Source of the DNA: an uncultured Aquitalea sp.
GTDB lineage: Bacteria > Pseudomonadota > Gammaproteobacteria > Burkholderiales > Chromobacteriaceae
NCBI RefSeq assembly: GCF_945957525.1
Contig: NZ_CAMFLA010000014.1
Location: 1 to 64,000 of the forward strand
Length of the DNA: 64,000 nt
Direction of reading: 5' to 3'
Shown: positions 28,867 through 37,713 of the stretch, one piece after another
Position numbering within the stretch: the first letter of the stretch is position 1
How the letters are laid out: every line of letters starts with the position of its first letter
Made by a program: the position numbers and the translations under genes
Notes under the pieces: model-generated
The model's database searches: none
Seen by the model: only the letters and a program-made list of their open reading frames with translations
What the model was told of the DNA's origin: nothing

Positions 28867-29619
28867 TCACGCAGCTTGTGGCTTCCGTTTCAACAAATTC
28901 CACCCTGCCATCACATAGCCGGACAGCGCGTAGCAAACAAAGAAACCAAACAGCACCAGCGGCGGCTCCGACACCACCAGCAACATGCCCACCACCAGCG
29001 CCAGCAACACCACAAACGGCACGCGGCGGCGCAAATGCACTTCCTTGAAGCTCCAGAAGCGCACATTGGTCACCATGGTGATGCCCGAGAACGCGGTAAA
29101 GCCCAATAACACCCATTTGAGCCAGGCGTAGCCGGTGTAGTCATAGGCGTGACAGATCCACACCAGCCCGGCCACCAAAGCCGCGGCCGCCGGACTGGGC
29201 AAACCGGTGAACCAGCGTTTGTCGGTAGTGCCGATCATGGTGTTGAAGCGCGCCAGCCGCAGGGCCGCGCCGGCGCAATGGATGAAGGCCACCATCCAGC
29301 CGAGCTTGCCTATGTCTTTCAGCAGCCATTCATAAGCCACCAGCGCCGGCGCCACGCCGAAGCTCACCATATCGGAAAGGCTGTCGAATTCTGCGCCGAA
29401 CGCGCTCTGGCTGTGCGTCAGCCGCGCGACGCGGCCATCCATGCCATCCAGGATCATGGCAATGAAGATGGCGACCGCCGCTTGTTCGAAGTGCTGGTTC
29501 ATCGCCTGCACAATGGCGTAGAAACCGGCAAACAGCGCTGCCAGCGTAAAAGAGTTGGGCAAGAGGTAAATACCCTGACGTCGCAAGGACGGCTTGCCTG
29601 GTACGGGATCGTGAAGCAT
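28867..29619 (-). CDS. pssA: CDP-diacylglycerol-serine O-phosphatidyltransferase
   Basis: A 250-residue membrane enzyme making phosphatidylserine. The CDP-alcohol phosphotransferase signature is present as DGMDGRVARLTHSQSAFGAE followed by FDSLSDMVSFG. About seven membrane helices follow, with LPNSFTLAALFAGFYAIVQA at the start. I choose ATG 29619 (MLHDPVPGKPSLRRQ); the frame is open further up and the ribosome site is weak. It lies between ilvC and leuA on the same strand, an arrangement seen in other betaproteobacteria. Confidence 0.93.
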   Translation of the reverse strand: MLHDPVPGKPSLRRQGIYLLPNSFTLAALFAGFYAIVQAMNQHFEQAAVAIFIAMILDGMDGRVARLTHSQSAFGAEFDSLSDMVSFGVAPALVAYEWLLKDIGKLGWMVAFIHCAGAALRLARFNTMIGTTDKRWFTGLPSPAAAALVAGLVWICHAYDYTGYAWLKWVLLGFTAFSGITMVTNVRFWSFKEVHLRRRVPFVVLLALVVGMLLVVSEPPLVLFGFFVCYALSGYVMAGWNLLKRKPQAA

Positions 29620-29680
29620 GGTTGTTCCGTTGGCTAGGCCGCGCCGGCAAGGCCTCTTCATCAAAGGCCCATCAAGAACG

Positions 29681-29783
29681 GCTAACAAAATGCCTGATGC
29701 TGCGTTGCGCCACCTTGCCGTACTCAAGTACGACCTGCGACGGCGCGCCTTGCCTCAGTCGTCATGCTGATTTTTGTTAACCG
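29681..29783. repeat. 103-bp dispersed repeat, copy A
   Basis: It aligns without gaps to 45200-45302 over 103 bp (about 77 of 103 identical by hand). The best-kept block is TGCGTTGCGCC-N-CCTTGCCGTACT at about 29701-29724. The ends are inverted repeats (GCTAACAAAA and TTTTTGTTAAC). It sits between pssA and ilvC in a 366-bp gap that otherwise holds only the ilvC terminator. Confidence 0.8.
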
Positions 29784-29937
29784 CCCGCAAGAGAACCGGA
29801 CGGCGCTCTGGGAAACACCGCCTGCAGGCGGCACAAGACCGGCCATTTTACTGCAAGCGGGAAAGCGCGGGCAAAACGCATTGCCGTGTCGTGTGCAAAT
29901 CGTCTCCTCAGCCAAGCTTGTCGGCAGGGCGTACAAG

Positions 29938-29965
29938 AAAAAAGCCGGGTTGCCCCGGCTTTTTT
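29938..29965 (-). terminator. Terminator after ilvC
   Basis: A 12-bp perfect stem (AAAAAAGCCGGG 29938-29949 with 29954-29965) has a TTGC loop and ends in six T on either strand. It lies 20 nt past the ilvC stop. Confidence 0.92.
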
Positions 29966-29985
29966 GCGCTGCAGAACACGGTTGA

Positions 29986-31065
<1,080 letters not shown>

Positions 31066-31557
31066 TCAGATTTTCAGAACCCGTTCACCTCGGCCGATGC
31101 CGGATGCGCCAGTACGGACCGTTTCCAGGATCACTGAGCGGTCGATGGCCTCGATAAAGGCCCCCAGCTTGTCGCTCGTACCAGTCAGCTCGATGGTGTA
31201 AGTCTTTTCCGTAACGTCGATGATGCGACCGCGGAAAATATCCGCCATGCGCTTCATTTCCTCGCGGTCCTTGCCGGAGGCGCGCACTTTGATCAGCATC
31301 AGTTCGCGTTCGATGTGCTCGGATTCATTGAGGTCTATCACCTTGACCACTTCAATCAGCTTGTTGAGCTGCTTGGTGATCTGTTCGATGACTTCGTCGG
31401 AGCCGTGAGTGACGATGGTCATGCGAGACAGTGTCGGGTCCTCGGTCGTGGACACTGTCAAAGAGTCGATATTGTAGGCGCGCGCAGAAAAAAGACCTAC
31501 CACGCGGGAGAGCGCGCCCGCTTCGTTTTCCAGAAGAATAGAAAGAATGTGTCTCAT
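31066..31557 (-). CDS. ilvH: Acetolactate synthase small (regulatory) subunit
   Basis: A 163-residue ACT-domain regulatory subunit that confers valine feedback on acetolactate synthase. MRHILSILLENEAGALSRVV is the first ACT strand-helix, then GLFSARAYNIDSLTVSTTED, and a C-terminal second domain (DVTEKTYTIELTGTSDK). It lies 11 nt after ilvB and 63 nt before ilvC. Confidence 0.96.
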   Translation of the reverse strand: MRHILSILLENEAGALSRVVGLFSARAYNIDSLTVSTTEDPTLSRMTIVTHGSDEVIEQITKQLNKLIEVVKVIDLNESEHIERELMLIKVRASGKDREEMKRMADIFRGRIIDVTEKTYTIELTGTSDKLGAFIEAIDRSVILETVRTGASGIGRGERVLKI

Positions 31558-31568
31558 ACCGTCCCGCC

Positions 31569-33335
31569 TCAGCACATATTGCCGTAGTCACGGTTGTTCT
31601 CGAAAGGCACCTGCTGGATGTCGCTCATGTGGGGCGGCAGGTCCATCTGGTCCAGACCCTTGCCGTTCTGCACCATCGGGAACACGTTTTCGGACTGGTC
31701 GGTACGGAAGTCCATGAACACCAGGCGTTCCTTCAGCGCGGGGCTGAAGGCTTCGCGCAGCACCGGCTCCACATCCGACGGATTTTCGATCTTGAAGCCG
31801 ATGTGGCCGTAGGCTTCGGCAATTTTGACGAAATCCGGCAGCGCGTCCATGTAGGACTCCGAATAACGGGTGCCGTAGAAGAACTGCTGCCACTGGCGAA
31901 CCATGCCCAGGTAACGGTTGTTCAGCGCCAGCACCTTCACCGGGGTGTGGTACTGCTTGCAGGTGGACAGCTCCTGGATGTTCATCTGGATGGAACCTTC
32001 GCCAGTGATGCAGGCGACGGTAGCGTCCGGATTGGCCAGTTGCGCGCCCATCGCGGCAGGCAGGCCGAAGCCCATGGTGCCCAGACCGCCAGAGTTGAGC
32101 CACTGCTTGGGGCTGTCGAAACGGTAGTACTGGGCTGCCCACATCTGGTGCTGACCCACGTCGGAAGTGACGATCGCCTTGCCGCCAGTGATCTCGTACA
32201 GCTTCTCCACCACGAACTGCGGCTTGATCAGCTCGCTGGACGGGGTATAGAGCAGGCTGTTCGGCGCGCGCCATTTTTCAATCTGCGTCCACCAGTTGTT
32301 CAGATGGCCGGCATCCGGCTTCTGGCCCGACTGGTTGAGGATGTCCAGCATCTCGCGCAGCACGTGCTTGACGTCGCCCACGATGGGCACGTCCACCTTC
32401 ACGCGCTTGGAGATCGAGGAAGGGTCCACGTCGATGTGGATGATCTTCTTCGGCTGCGAGAGGAAGTGCGACGGCACGCTGATGACGCGGTCGTCAAAAC
32501 GCGCGCCAACGGCAATCAGCACATCACAGTACTGCATGGCCATATTGGCTTCGTAGGTACCGTGCATGCCCAGCATGCCGAGGAATTGCTTGTCGGTGCC
32601 CGGATAGGCGCCCAGGCCCATCAGCGTATTGGTACAGGGCAGGCCCAGCGATTTCACCAGTTCGGTGACTTCCGCCGCCGCATTGCCCTGCACGGCGCCG
32701 CCGCCAACGTAGACATAAGGGCGCTTGGCTTCCAGCAGAAGGTTGATGGCCTTCTTTATCTGACCCGGGTGCCCGCGAGTAGCCGGCACGTAGGAACGGA
32801 TATGCACGCTTTCCGGGTAGTGGAATTCCGCGCGTTGCTGGGTAACGTCCTTGGGGATGTCCACTACCACCGGGCCCGGACGGCCGGTCTTGGCGATGTA
32901 AAACGCCTTCTTCATGGTGGCGGCAATATCGTTGACGTCCTTCACCAGGAAGTTGTGCTTCACACACGGACGGGTAATGCCCACCATGTCCACTTCCTGG
33001 AAAGCGTCCAGACCGATGGCCGGCGTCGGCACCTGCCCGGAGATCACCACCATCGGGATGGAATCCATGTAGGCGGTGGCGATGCCGGTAACGGCATTGG
33101 TCGCGCCGGGACCGGAAGTCACCAGCGCCACGCCCACCCTGTCGCTGGAGCGGGAATAGGCGTCGGCGGCATGCACCGCAGCCTGTTCATGGCGCACCAG
33201 AACGTGTTTGAACTTGTCCTGCCGGAAGATGGCATCATAAATGTCGAGAACCGCGCCGCCGGGGTAGCCGAATACGAATTCGACACCTTCTTCCTGCAGG
33301 CAACGGGTAACGATTTCCGCGCCCGATATCTGCAT
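31569..33335 (-). CDS. ilvB: Acetolactate synthase large (catalytic) subunit
   Basis: A 588-residue TPP enzyme that condenses pyruvate, or pyruvate with 2-oxobutyrate. It shows VEFVFGYPGGAVLDIYDA with LVRHEQAAVHAADAYSRS (the catalytic Glu), GPGATNAVTGIATAYMDSIP, VGARFDDRVIS (FAD contact), and the TPP/Mg site CITGEGSIQMNIQELSTCKQ then LNNRYLGMVRQWQ. The motif that usually reads GDG is GEG here. It is the first gene of ilvBHC. Confidence 0.97.
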   Translation of the reverse strand: MQISGAEIVTRCLQEEGVEFVFGYPGGAVLDIYDAIFRQDKFKHVLVRHEQAAVHAADAYSRSSDRVGVALVTSGPGATNAVTGIATAYMDSIPMVVISGQVPTPAIGLDAFQEVDMVGITRPCVKHNFLVKDVNDIAATMKKAFYIAKTGRPGPVVVDIPKDVTQQRAEFHYPESVHIRSYVPATRGHPGQIKKAINLLLEAKRPYVYVGGGAVQGNAAAEVTELVKSLGLPCTNTLMGLGAYPGTDKQFLGMLGMHGTYEANMAMQYCDVLIAVGARFDDRVISVPSHFLSQPKKIIHIDVDPSSISKRVKVDVPIVGDVKHVLREMLDILNQSGQKPDAGHLNNWWTQIEKWRAPNSLLYTPSSELIKPQFVVEKLYEITGGKAIVTSDVGQHQMWAAQYYRFDSPKQWLNSGGLGTMGFGLPAAMGAQLANPDATVACITGEGSIQMNIQELSTCKQYHTPVKVLALNNRYLGMVRQWQQFFYGTRYSESYMDALPDFVKIAEAYGHIGFKIENPSDVEPVLREAFSPALKERLVFMDFRTDQSENVFPMVQNGKGLDQMDLPPHMSDIQQVPFENNRDYGNMC

Positions 33336-33554
33336 TTTTGCCTCTTTGTCTTGTCTTGTCGGTCAATCTTTCGATTGACTCAGTTTCATCCCGTTGTAGT
33401 GAAAGACCTTAGCGTATCCCTCAAAGACCGGTCAAGGGTTTTGTGCAGGTGCAAAAAGGCGCTAAGCCAAGGTAAAACAAGGATTTTCACGGGGTGGCCT
33501 TGCCGTGGCCGCTCTGCTACCATCTTGGGTTGGCATCAAACCGAAACACTCCCG
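33336..33554 (-). promoter_or_regulatory. ilvB leader and divergent promoter region
   Basis: A 219-bp divergent gap between ilvB (-) and the sigma factor gene (+). In the ilvB leader a 7-bp hairpin with GAAA loop (GTCAATC 33362-33368 with 33373-33379) lies about 30 nt before the start. I see no convincing leader peptide rich in Ile/Val/Leu. Confidence 0.4.
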
Positions 33555-34121
33555 ATGGCAAGCCGCAAGGAAATGGCCGACTTCCTCCTGTCGGCGGAGA
33601 AACGCGCCTTCAAGCAGGCCCTGTACGCCGTGAGGCACGAGCAGAACGCGCTCGACATCGTGCAGGACGCCATGATGAAGCTGGCCGACCGCTATCCCCA
33701 CGCGCCCGCCGCCGAACTGCCGCTGCTCTTCCAGCGCATTTTGCAGAACACCATCCGCGACCACTTCCGCCGCAGCAAGGTGCGAGCTTTCTTCAGCACC
33801 CTGCTGTCTTCGCTGGTGCCTGTGCGCCATGAAGACGAATCTCCCGATCCGCTGGAGCTGCTGGACATTGCCGCCGACGACGCCAGCGCCAATCCGGAGA
33901 AATGGTATGCGCGCAAGGAAGTCGCGCAGCTGATCGAAGGCGCGGTGGCGCTGCTGCCGCCCCGTCAACGCGAGGCCTTTCTGCTGCGTTACTGGGAAGG
34001 ACTGGATGTGGCAGAAACAGCCCTGGTGATGGGCTGCTCGCAAGGCAGCGTGAAGACCCATTGCTCGCGCGCCACGCATACGCTGGCCACCATCCTGACG
34101 CAGAAAGGAGTGGCCCTGTGA
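33555..34121 (+). CDS. ECF-like sigma-70 family RNA polymerase sigma factor
   Basis: A 188-residue sigma factor. Region 2 is AVRHEQNALDIVQDAMMKLA followed by ELPLLFQRILQNTIRDHFRR. Region 4 is LPPRQREAFLLRYWEGLDVA and GCSQGSVKTHCSRATHTL. I start it at ATG 33555. The next gene begins at a GTG overlapping its stop, and DUF3619-DUF3106-RDD genes follow on the same strand. This four-gene set is conserved in betaproteobacteria to my knowledge; its regulon is unknown to me. Confidence 0.92.
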   Translation: MASRKEMADFLLSAEKRAFKQALYAVRHEQNALDIVQDAMMKLADRYPHAPAAELPLLFQRILQNTIRDHFRRSKVRAFFSTLLSSLVPVRHEDESPDPLELLDIAADDASANPEKWYARKEVAQLIEGAVALLPPRQREAFLLRYWEGLDVAETALVMGCSQGSVKTHCSRATHTLATILTQKGVAL

Positions 34122-34501
34122 AACCCGCCATGCAAGACGACGCCCCGAATTCACTGCCCGATTCACTCAGCCGACTGCTGGATCAGCCTTCGGCCAACCT
34201 GGAAGATGCGCAACTGCGCGCGCTGGCCGCCATTCGCCAGCAGGCGCTGACGCGCCACGCCGAGCGACTGGCCGAACCGGACACGCTGCGCGAGCGCCTG
34301 TCATCCTGGTTGCTGCTGCATGCCCTGCAGGTAAAACGCGCGCTGGCGGCCGCCGGTTTCGCGCTGGTGGCCGGCGGCGGGCTGATGATGGTGGAAGGCA
34401 TGTTGGCCGAAGAGGAAGCGGTGGATATCGCCATTCTCAGCCACGAGCTGCCGCTGGAATCCATGCTGGACCCGGCCTTCAGCGGAGCCGTGCATGATTA
34501 A
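34118..34501 (+). CDS. DUF3619 membrane protein, candidate anti-sigma partner
   Basis: A 127-residue protein with about 78 N-terminal soluble residues (LPDSLSRLLDQPSANLEDAQ ...), one membrane helix (ALAAAGFALVAGGGLMMV) and a short acidic tail. The start is a GTG that overlaps the sigma stop (GTGA) and has AAGGAG 7 nt before it. A cytoplasmic domain plus one helix, translated with a sigma factor, is the layout of anti-sigma factors; I infer such a role without seeing a known zinc or ASD motif. Confidence 0.8.
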   Translation: MKPAMQDDAPNSLPDSLSRLLDQPSANLEDAQLRALAAIRQQALTRHAERLAEPDTLRERLSSWLLLHALQVKRALAAAGFALVAGGGLMMVEGMLAEEEAVDIAILSHELPLESMLDPAFSGAVHD

Positions 34502-34895
34502 GCCATCCCAATGCCTCGCCTTGCTGATGATGCTGGCCGCCCTGCAGGCGCAAGCCAGCCCGCCGCCCAATCCGCGCTGGGAGCAGCTGAGCAGCGAGCA
34601 GCAGTCCGTGCTGTCCGTACTGGGCAGCGACTGGGACCGCTACTCGCCGGACAAGAAACAGGACTTGCTCAATCTGGTGCCCGCCTACCAGAAGTTGGGC
34701 CCGGCCGAGCAAATCAATTTGCAGCAGAAGCTGAAAGCCTGGGCCGATCTTTCCCAGCAGCAGCGCGATGAAATACGCGCCAACTGGAAAAAACTGCAGT
34801 CGCTGCCCAACAAGGAGCGCTCGCAGGCTATTGCCCGCTTGAAACAGAACACTGACGCGAGCATGCCTGGTCGCGCCCGATCCACCCATCACTGA
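34494..34895 (+). CDS. DUF3106 secreted protein
   Basis: A 133-residue protein with a Sec signal peptide (CLALLMMLAALQAQA, cleavage near 22). Its Gln/Lys-rich helical mature part contains PRWEQLSSEQQSVLSVLGSD and W..L...QR.EIR..W..L, typical of DUF3106 periplasmic proteins. It overlaps the DUF3619 gene by 8 nt. The function is unknown; the repeated W-L-Q spacing recalls heavy-metal-sensor CpxP-like helices, but that is only a resemblance. Confidence 0.82.
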   Translation: MIKPSQCLALLMMLAALQAQASPPPNPRWEQLSSEQQSVLSVLGSDWDRYSPDKKQDLLNLVPAYQKLGPAEQINLQQKLKAWADLSQQQRDEIRANWKKLQSLPNKERSQAIARLKQNTDASMPGRARSTHH

Positions 34896-34905
34896 CCGTC
34901 TCCGC

Positions 34906-35445
34906 ATGACCACCAACCCTTCCGCCACCATCCGCCGCCGGCTGTGCAGCCTGTTTTACGAACTGTTGCTGCTGGGCGCGCTGGCGCTGACCGTTTCCGC
35001 CGTGATGACCGGCTTTCAGGCCTGGCTGGGCAAGTCCTGGCTACTGGACGTGCTGACTCAGTTGGCGCTGCTGGCCTCCATTTTTGGTTATCTGGGGTAC
35101 AGCTGGGTGCAACGCGGCCAGACCGTGGCCATGAAAACCTGGCGTCTGAAACTGGTGCGACTGGACGACGGTGGGCTGGTGGACTGGCGTCAGGCCGGCT
35201 TTCGTTATCTGGTGGCCTTGCTGTTGCTGGTGGGCATGCCGGCCATATCCTACCTGGCCTGGTCCAACCGCTTGGGCCACGGCAAGGAGGCCATGCTGAT
35301 TTCCCTCGCATGGTGCGCCCTCCCCTTCCTGGCCGCCTTCTACGACAAGGATCGCCTCTTCCTGCATGACCGGCTGGCCCGCACGCGCCAGATTGAAGTG
35401 GCCAAGGCGCCGCATCCGGGCAAGGGCAAGCCGCGCGCGGAATAA
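34906..35445 (+). CDS. RDD-family membrane protein
   Basis: A 179-residue protein with three to four membrane helices. The RDD domain is recognisable from RRRLCSLFYELLLLGALALT through RGQTVAMKTWRLKLVRLDDG and ends DKDRLFLHDRLARTRQI; the usual R-D-D becomes R-E here in the first motif (LFYELL). RDD proteins are poorly defined, and some are linked to ion transport. Last gene of the sigma operon, followed by a terminator. Confidence 0.88.
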   Translation: MTTNPSATIRRRLCSLFYELLLLGALALTVSAVMTGFQAWLGKSWLLDVLTQLALLASIFGYLGYSWVQRGQTVAMKTWRLKLVRLDDGGLVDWRQAGFRYLVALLLLVGMPAISYLAWSNRLGHGKEAMLISLAWCALPFLAAFYDKDRLFLHDRLARTRQIEVAKAPHPGKGKPRAE

Positions 35446-35476
35446 TCCCACCGGCCACCGGTCTTCCCGAGAACAC

Positions 35477-35511
35477 GGCTGCACGGCGCGCAAGCGCCTG
35501 GCAGCCTTTTT
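35477..35511 (+). terminator. Terminator of the sigma-DUF3619-DUF3106-RDD operon
   Basis: The outer stem GGCTGC/GCAGCC (35477-35482, 35501-35506) and inner stem GGCGC/GCGCC with a GCAA loop are followed by five T. It lies 31 nt after the RDD stop and in front of the convergent guaD end. Confidence 0.82.
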
Positions 35512-35537
35512 AATCTGCGCCATCCGGCAGCGGGCGC

Positions 35538-36851
35538 TCAGGCAGCAGCCGGCCGTCGCCAGGCCGGTTCGCCGGCCACCCAGGTGGCGCTGACCGCCCG
35601 ATCGTCGCCCATCATCATCAGGATGAACATGGCGTCCTCGATGCCGCGTGCGTATTGCATGCGCCAAGCCAAGAGCGGCGTAGCTTTCAAGTCCAGCACC
35701 ACCAGATCCGCCTCCATCCCCGGCGCGATGCTGCCCACTTTGCCGGCCAGGCCAAGCGCCTCGGCGCTGCCGCGCGTGGCAAGGTAATAAGCCTGCGGCG
35801 CCGTTAGCGCATGACCGTTGAACTGGGCGGCCTGATAGGCTGCGGCCATGGTTTGCAACATGGAAAAACTGGTGCCGGCGCCAATATCGGTAGCCAGCCC
35901 CACGGTAACCGGCCGCACGCTTTCCTTGCCGCGCTTGACATCGAAACAACCCGAACCGAGGAAAAAATTGGAGGTGGGGCAATGCGCGAGACTGGCCCCG
36001 GCAGCGTGGAAAACCTCCAGCTCAGGTTCGGACAAATGGATGCCGTGGCCGTAGACCGCGCGCGGCCGCAACAAACCGTGGCGGGCGTAGACGTCGGCGT
36101 AATCCCGACAGCCGGGAAACAACGACTCCACCCAGGCGATTTCGCCCAGGTTTTCCGACACATGCGACTGGATCAGCACGTCCGGATGCTCGGCGGCCAG
36201 GGCGCCCAGCCACTCCAGCTGGGCCGTGCTGCTGGTGGGGGCGAAACGGGGGGTGATGGCGTATTCCAGCCGGCCTTGCCCGTGCCAGCGCTCGATCAGC
36301 ACCCGCGATTCGTCGTAAGCGCGCTGCGGGGTATCCAGCAGGACGCCGGGCGCATTGCGGTCCATGCACACTTTGCCGGCCGCCAGGCGCAGGCCGCGCT
36401 GCTGCGCTTCGGCAAACAAGGCCTCCACGGACTGCGGATGCACGGTGCCGAATACGCAGCCGGTGGTCACGCCGTGCCGCATCTGTTCGTCCAGAAACAC
36501 ACGCGCCACTTGGCGGGCGTGATCCGCATCGACAAAAGCCTGCTCTTCAACAAAGGTGTAGTGGTTGAGCCAGTCAATCAGCTGTTCGCCGAAGGCGGCC
36601 ATCATGCCGGTTTGCGGGTAATGCACGTGACAATCGACGAAGCCGGGCAGGATCAGACTGTCCGGGCAGGTTTCCACCACGATGCCAGCGGGCAGCGCGG
36701 GCAGCAGCTCCGCGGCATTTCCCACCTGCATGATGTGGCCATTTTCCATCACTATCAGCGCGTCCGGCAGATAATGGAAAACATCGTTTTGCGCCTGCAG
36801 GAAGGGGTCGCCGCTAAAACTGGCCATCGCGCCCCGCAAGACACGCATCAT
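35538..36851 (-). CDS. guaD: Guanine deaminase
   Basis: A 437-residue amidohydrolase converting guanine to xanthine. It has GFVDCHVHYPQTGMMAAFGE (the HxH metal pair), GVTTGCVFGTVH, ITPRFAPTSS, IQSHVSENLGEI, HCPTSNFFLGSG and the late Asp in GLATDIGAGTSFSM. ATG 36851 has AGGAG 6 nt before it. It is divergent from a MarR regulator with a palindrome between them. Confidence 0.95.
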   Translation of the reverse strand: MMRVLRGAMASFSGDPFLQAQNDVFHYLPDALIVMENGHIMQVGNAAELLPALPAGIVVETCPDSLILPGFVDCHVHYPQTGMMAAFGEQLIDWLNHYTFVEEQAFVDADHARQVARVFLDEQMRHGVTTGCVFGTVHPQSVEALFAEAQQRGLRLAAGKVCMDRNAPGVLLDTPQRAYDESRVLIERWHGQGRLEYAITPRFAPTSSTAQLEWLGALAAEHPDVLIQSHVSENLGEIAWVESLFPGCRDYADVYARHGLLRPRAVYGHGIHLSEPELEVFHAAGASLAHCPTSNFFLGSGCFDVKRGKESVRPVTVGLATDIGAGTSFSMLQTMAAAYQAAQFNGHALTAPQAYYLATRGSAEALGLAGKVGSIAPGMEADLVVLDLKATPLLAWRMQYARGIEDAMFILMMMGDDRAVSATWVAGEPAWRRPAAA

Positions 36852-36941
36852 GATAATCTCCTGCAAAACAATGGCTTGAAGAAGAATTCCGTCACGATCG
36901 GCACTGATTGTGCAATAGTTTTTTGAGGCATTTATGTTTCA

Positions 36942-36956
36942 ATAAAGAATCTTTAT
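36942..36956. promoter_or_regulatory. MarR-type palindrome between guaD and the MarR gene
   Basis: ATAAAGA-A-TCTTTAT is a perfect 7-bp inverted repeat with a single central base, in an AT-rich patch of a 188-bp divergent region. Size and position suit a MarR dimer; binding is inferred. Confidence 0.5.
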
Positions 36957-37039
36957 GTGAAGATATTATAACACGAAGCCATGATAGGCTTTGCGCCCGG
37001 AACGGAATGCCACACAAGCCCTTACCTGGAACTCGCAGA

Positions 37040-37537
37040 ATGTTAGAACAGCCCGATCAGATCGACCGCATCGTAGCCCTGTGGAAAGAAGTACGCCCGG
37101 ATCTGGACCCCTCTTCCACCGAAGTCATCGGCCGCATCGTACGCATGGAATATTTCATTACCCGTCGCGTGCTGCAGGATCTGGCCCGGCACAACCTGAA
37201 TGTCGGCGAATTCGACGTGCTGGCGGCGCTGCGCCGCGGCGGCGAGCCCTATCAGTTGTCGCCCAACCAGCTGCAAGGCATGGTGCTGATTTCCTCCGGC
37301 GCGCTCACCAATCGCATCAACCGGCTGGAAGAAGCAGGCCTGGTGACGCGCTCCCCCGACCCGGACGACCGTCGCGGCGTCATCGTCACCCTGACGCCCA
37401 AGGGCTTCAGCGTGATCGAAGATGCGGTAGTACACCATCTGGCGGCGGAATCCGAGCTGATGGACAATCTGGACGCCGGCGAACGCGTATTGCTGGCCGG
37501 CTTGCTGAAGAAGCTGCTGCAGTCGCAGGAAGACTGA
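37040..37537 (+). CDS. MarR-family transcriptional regulator
   Basis: A 165-residue winged-helix regulator. It contains NLNVGEFDVLAALRRGGEPY, the recognition region SSGALTNRINRLEEAGLVTR and the wing SPDPDDRRGVIVTLTPKG. The start is uncertain: ATG 37040 (MLEQPDQID) fits the family, ATG 37007 would add 11 residues, and neither has a strong ribosome site. Divergent transcription from guaD suggests control of purine breakdown, as with urate-sensing HucR/PecS relatives, but I see no proof of ligand. Confidence 0.88.
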   Translation: MLEQPDQIDRIVALWKEVRPDLDPSSTEVIGRIVRMEYFITRRVLQDLARHNLNVGEFDVLAALRRGGEPYQLSPNQLQGMVLISSGALTNRINRLEEAGLVTRSPDPDDRRGVIVTLTPKGFSVIEDAVVHHLAAESELMDNLDAGERVLLAGLLKKLLQSQED

Positions 37538-37560
37538 GCCGCCGTCGCGCCGGATTCATC

Positions 37561-37596
37561 AAACAACAAGGCCACCCCAGGGTGGCCTTGTTGTTT
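37561..37596 (+). terminator. 16-bp-stem terminator between the MarR gene and mntH
   Basis: AAACAACAAGGCCACC (37561-37576) pairs perfectly with 37581-37596 around a CCAG loop. It lies 23 nt after the MarR stop and also faces the mntH 3' end, so it can serve both convergent genes. Confidence 0.8.
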
Positions 37597-37713
37597 ACAG
37601 CAGGCATGGGCCGCGGACCAAACTTCATGACGACTTCGAGCCCAGGCGCGCCAAAGCGGGTGGCAGACGGTGCAGGGCAAGGCGGTGAAGTCGGCGGCGG
37701 GTTTTGGCCGGCA

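Noticed and set aside
31629-33554. An apparent + strand extension upstream of the sigma factor
   Set aside because: The open frame runs antisense through ilvB and has no homology. The sigma factor begins at ATG 33555.
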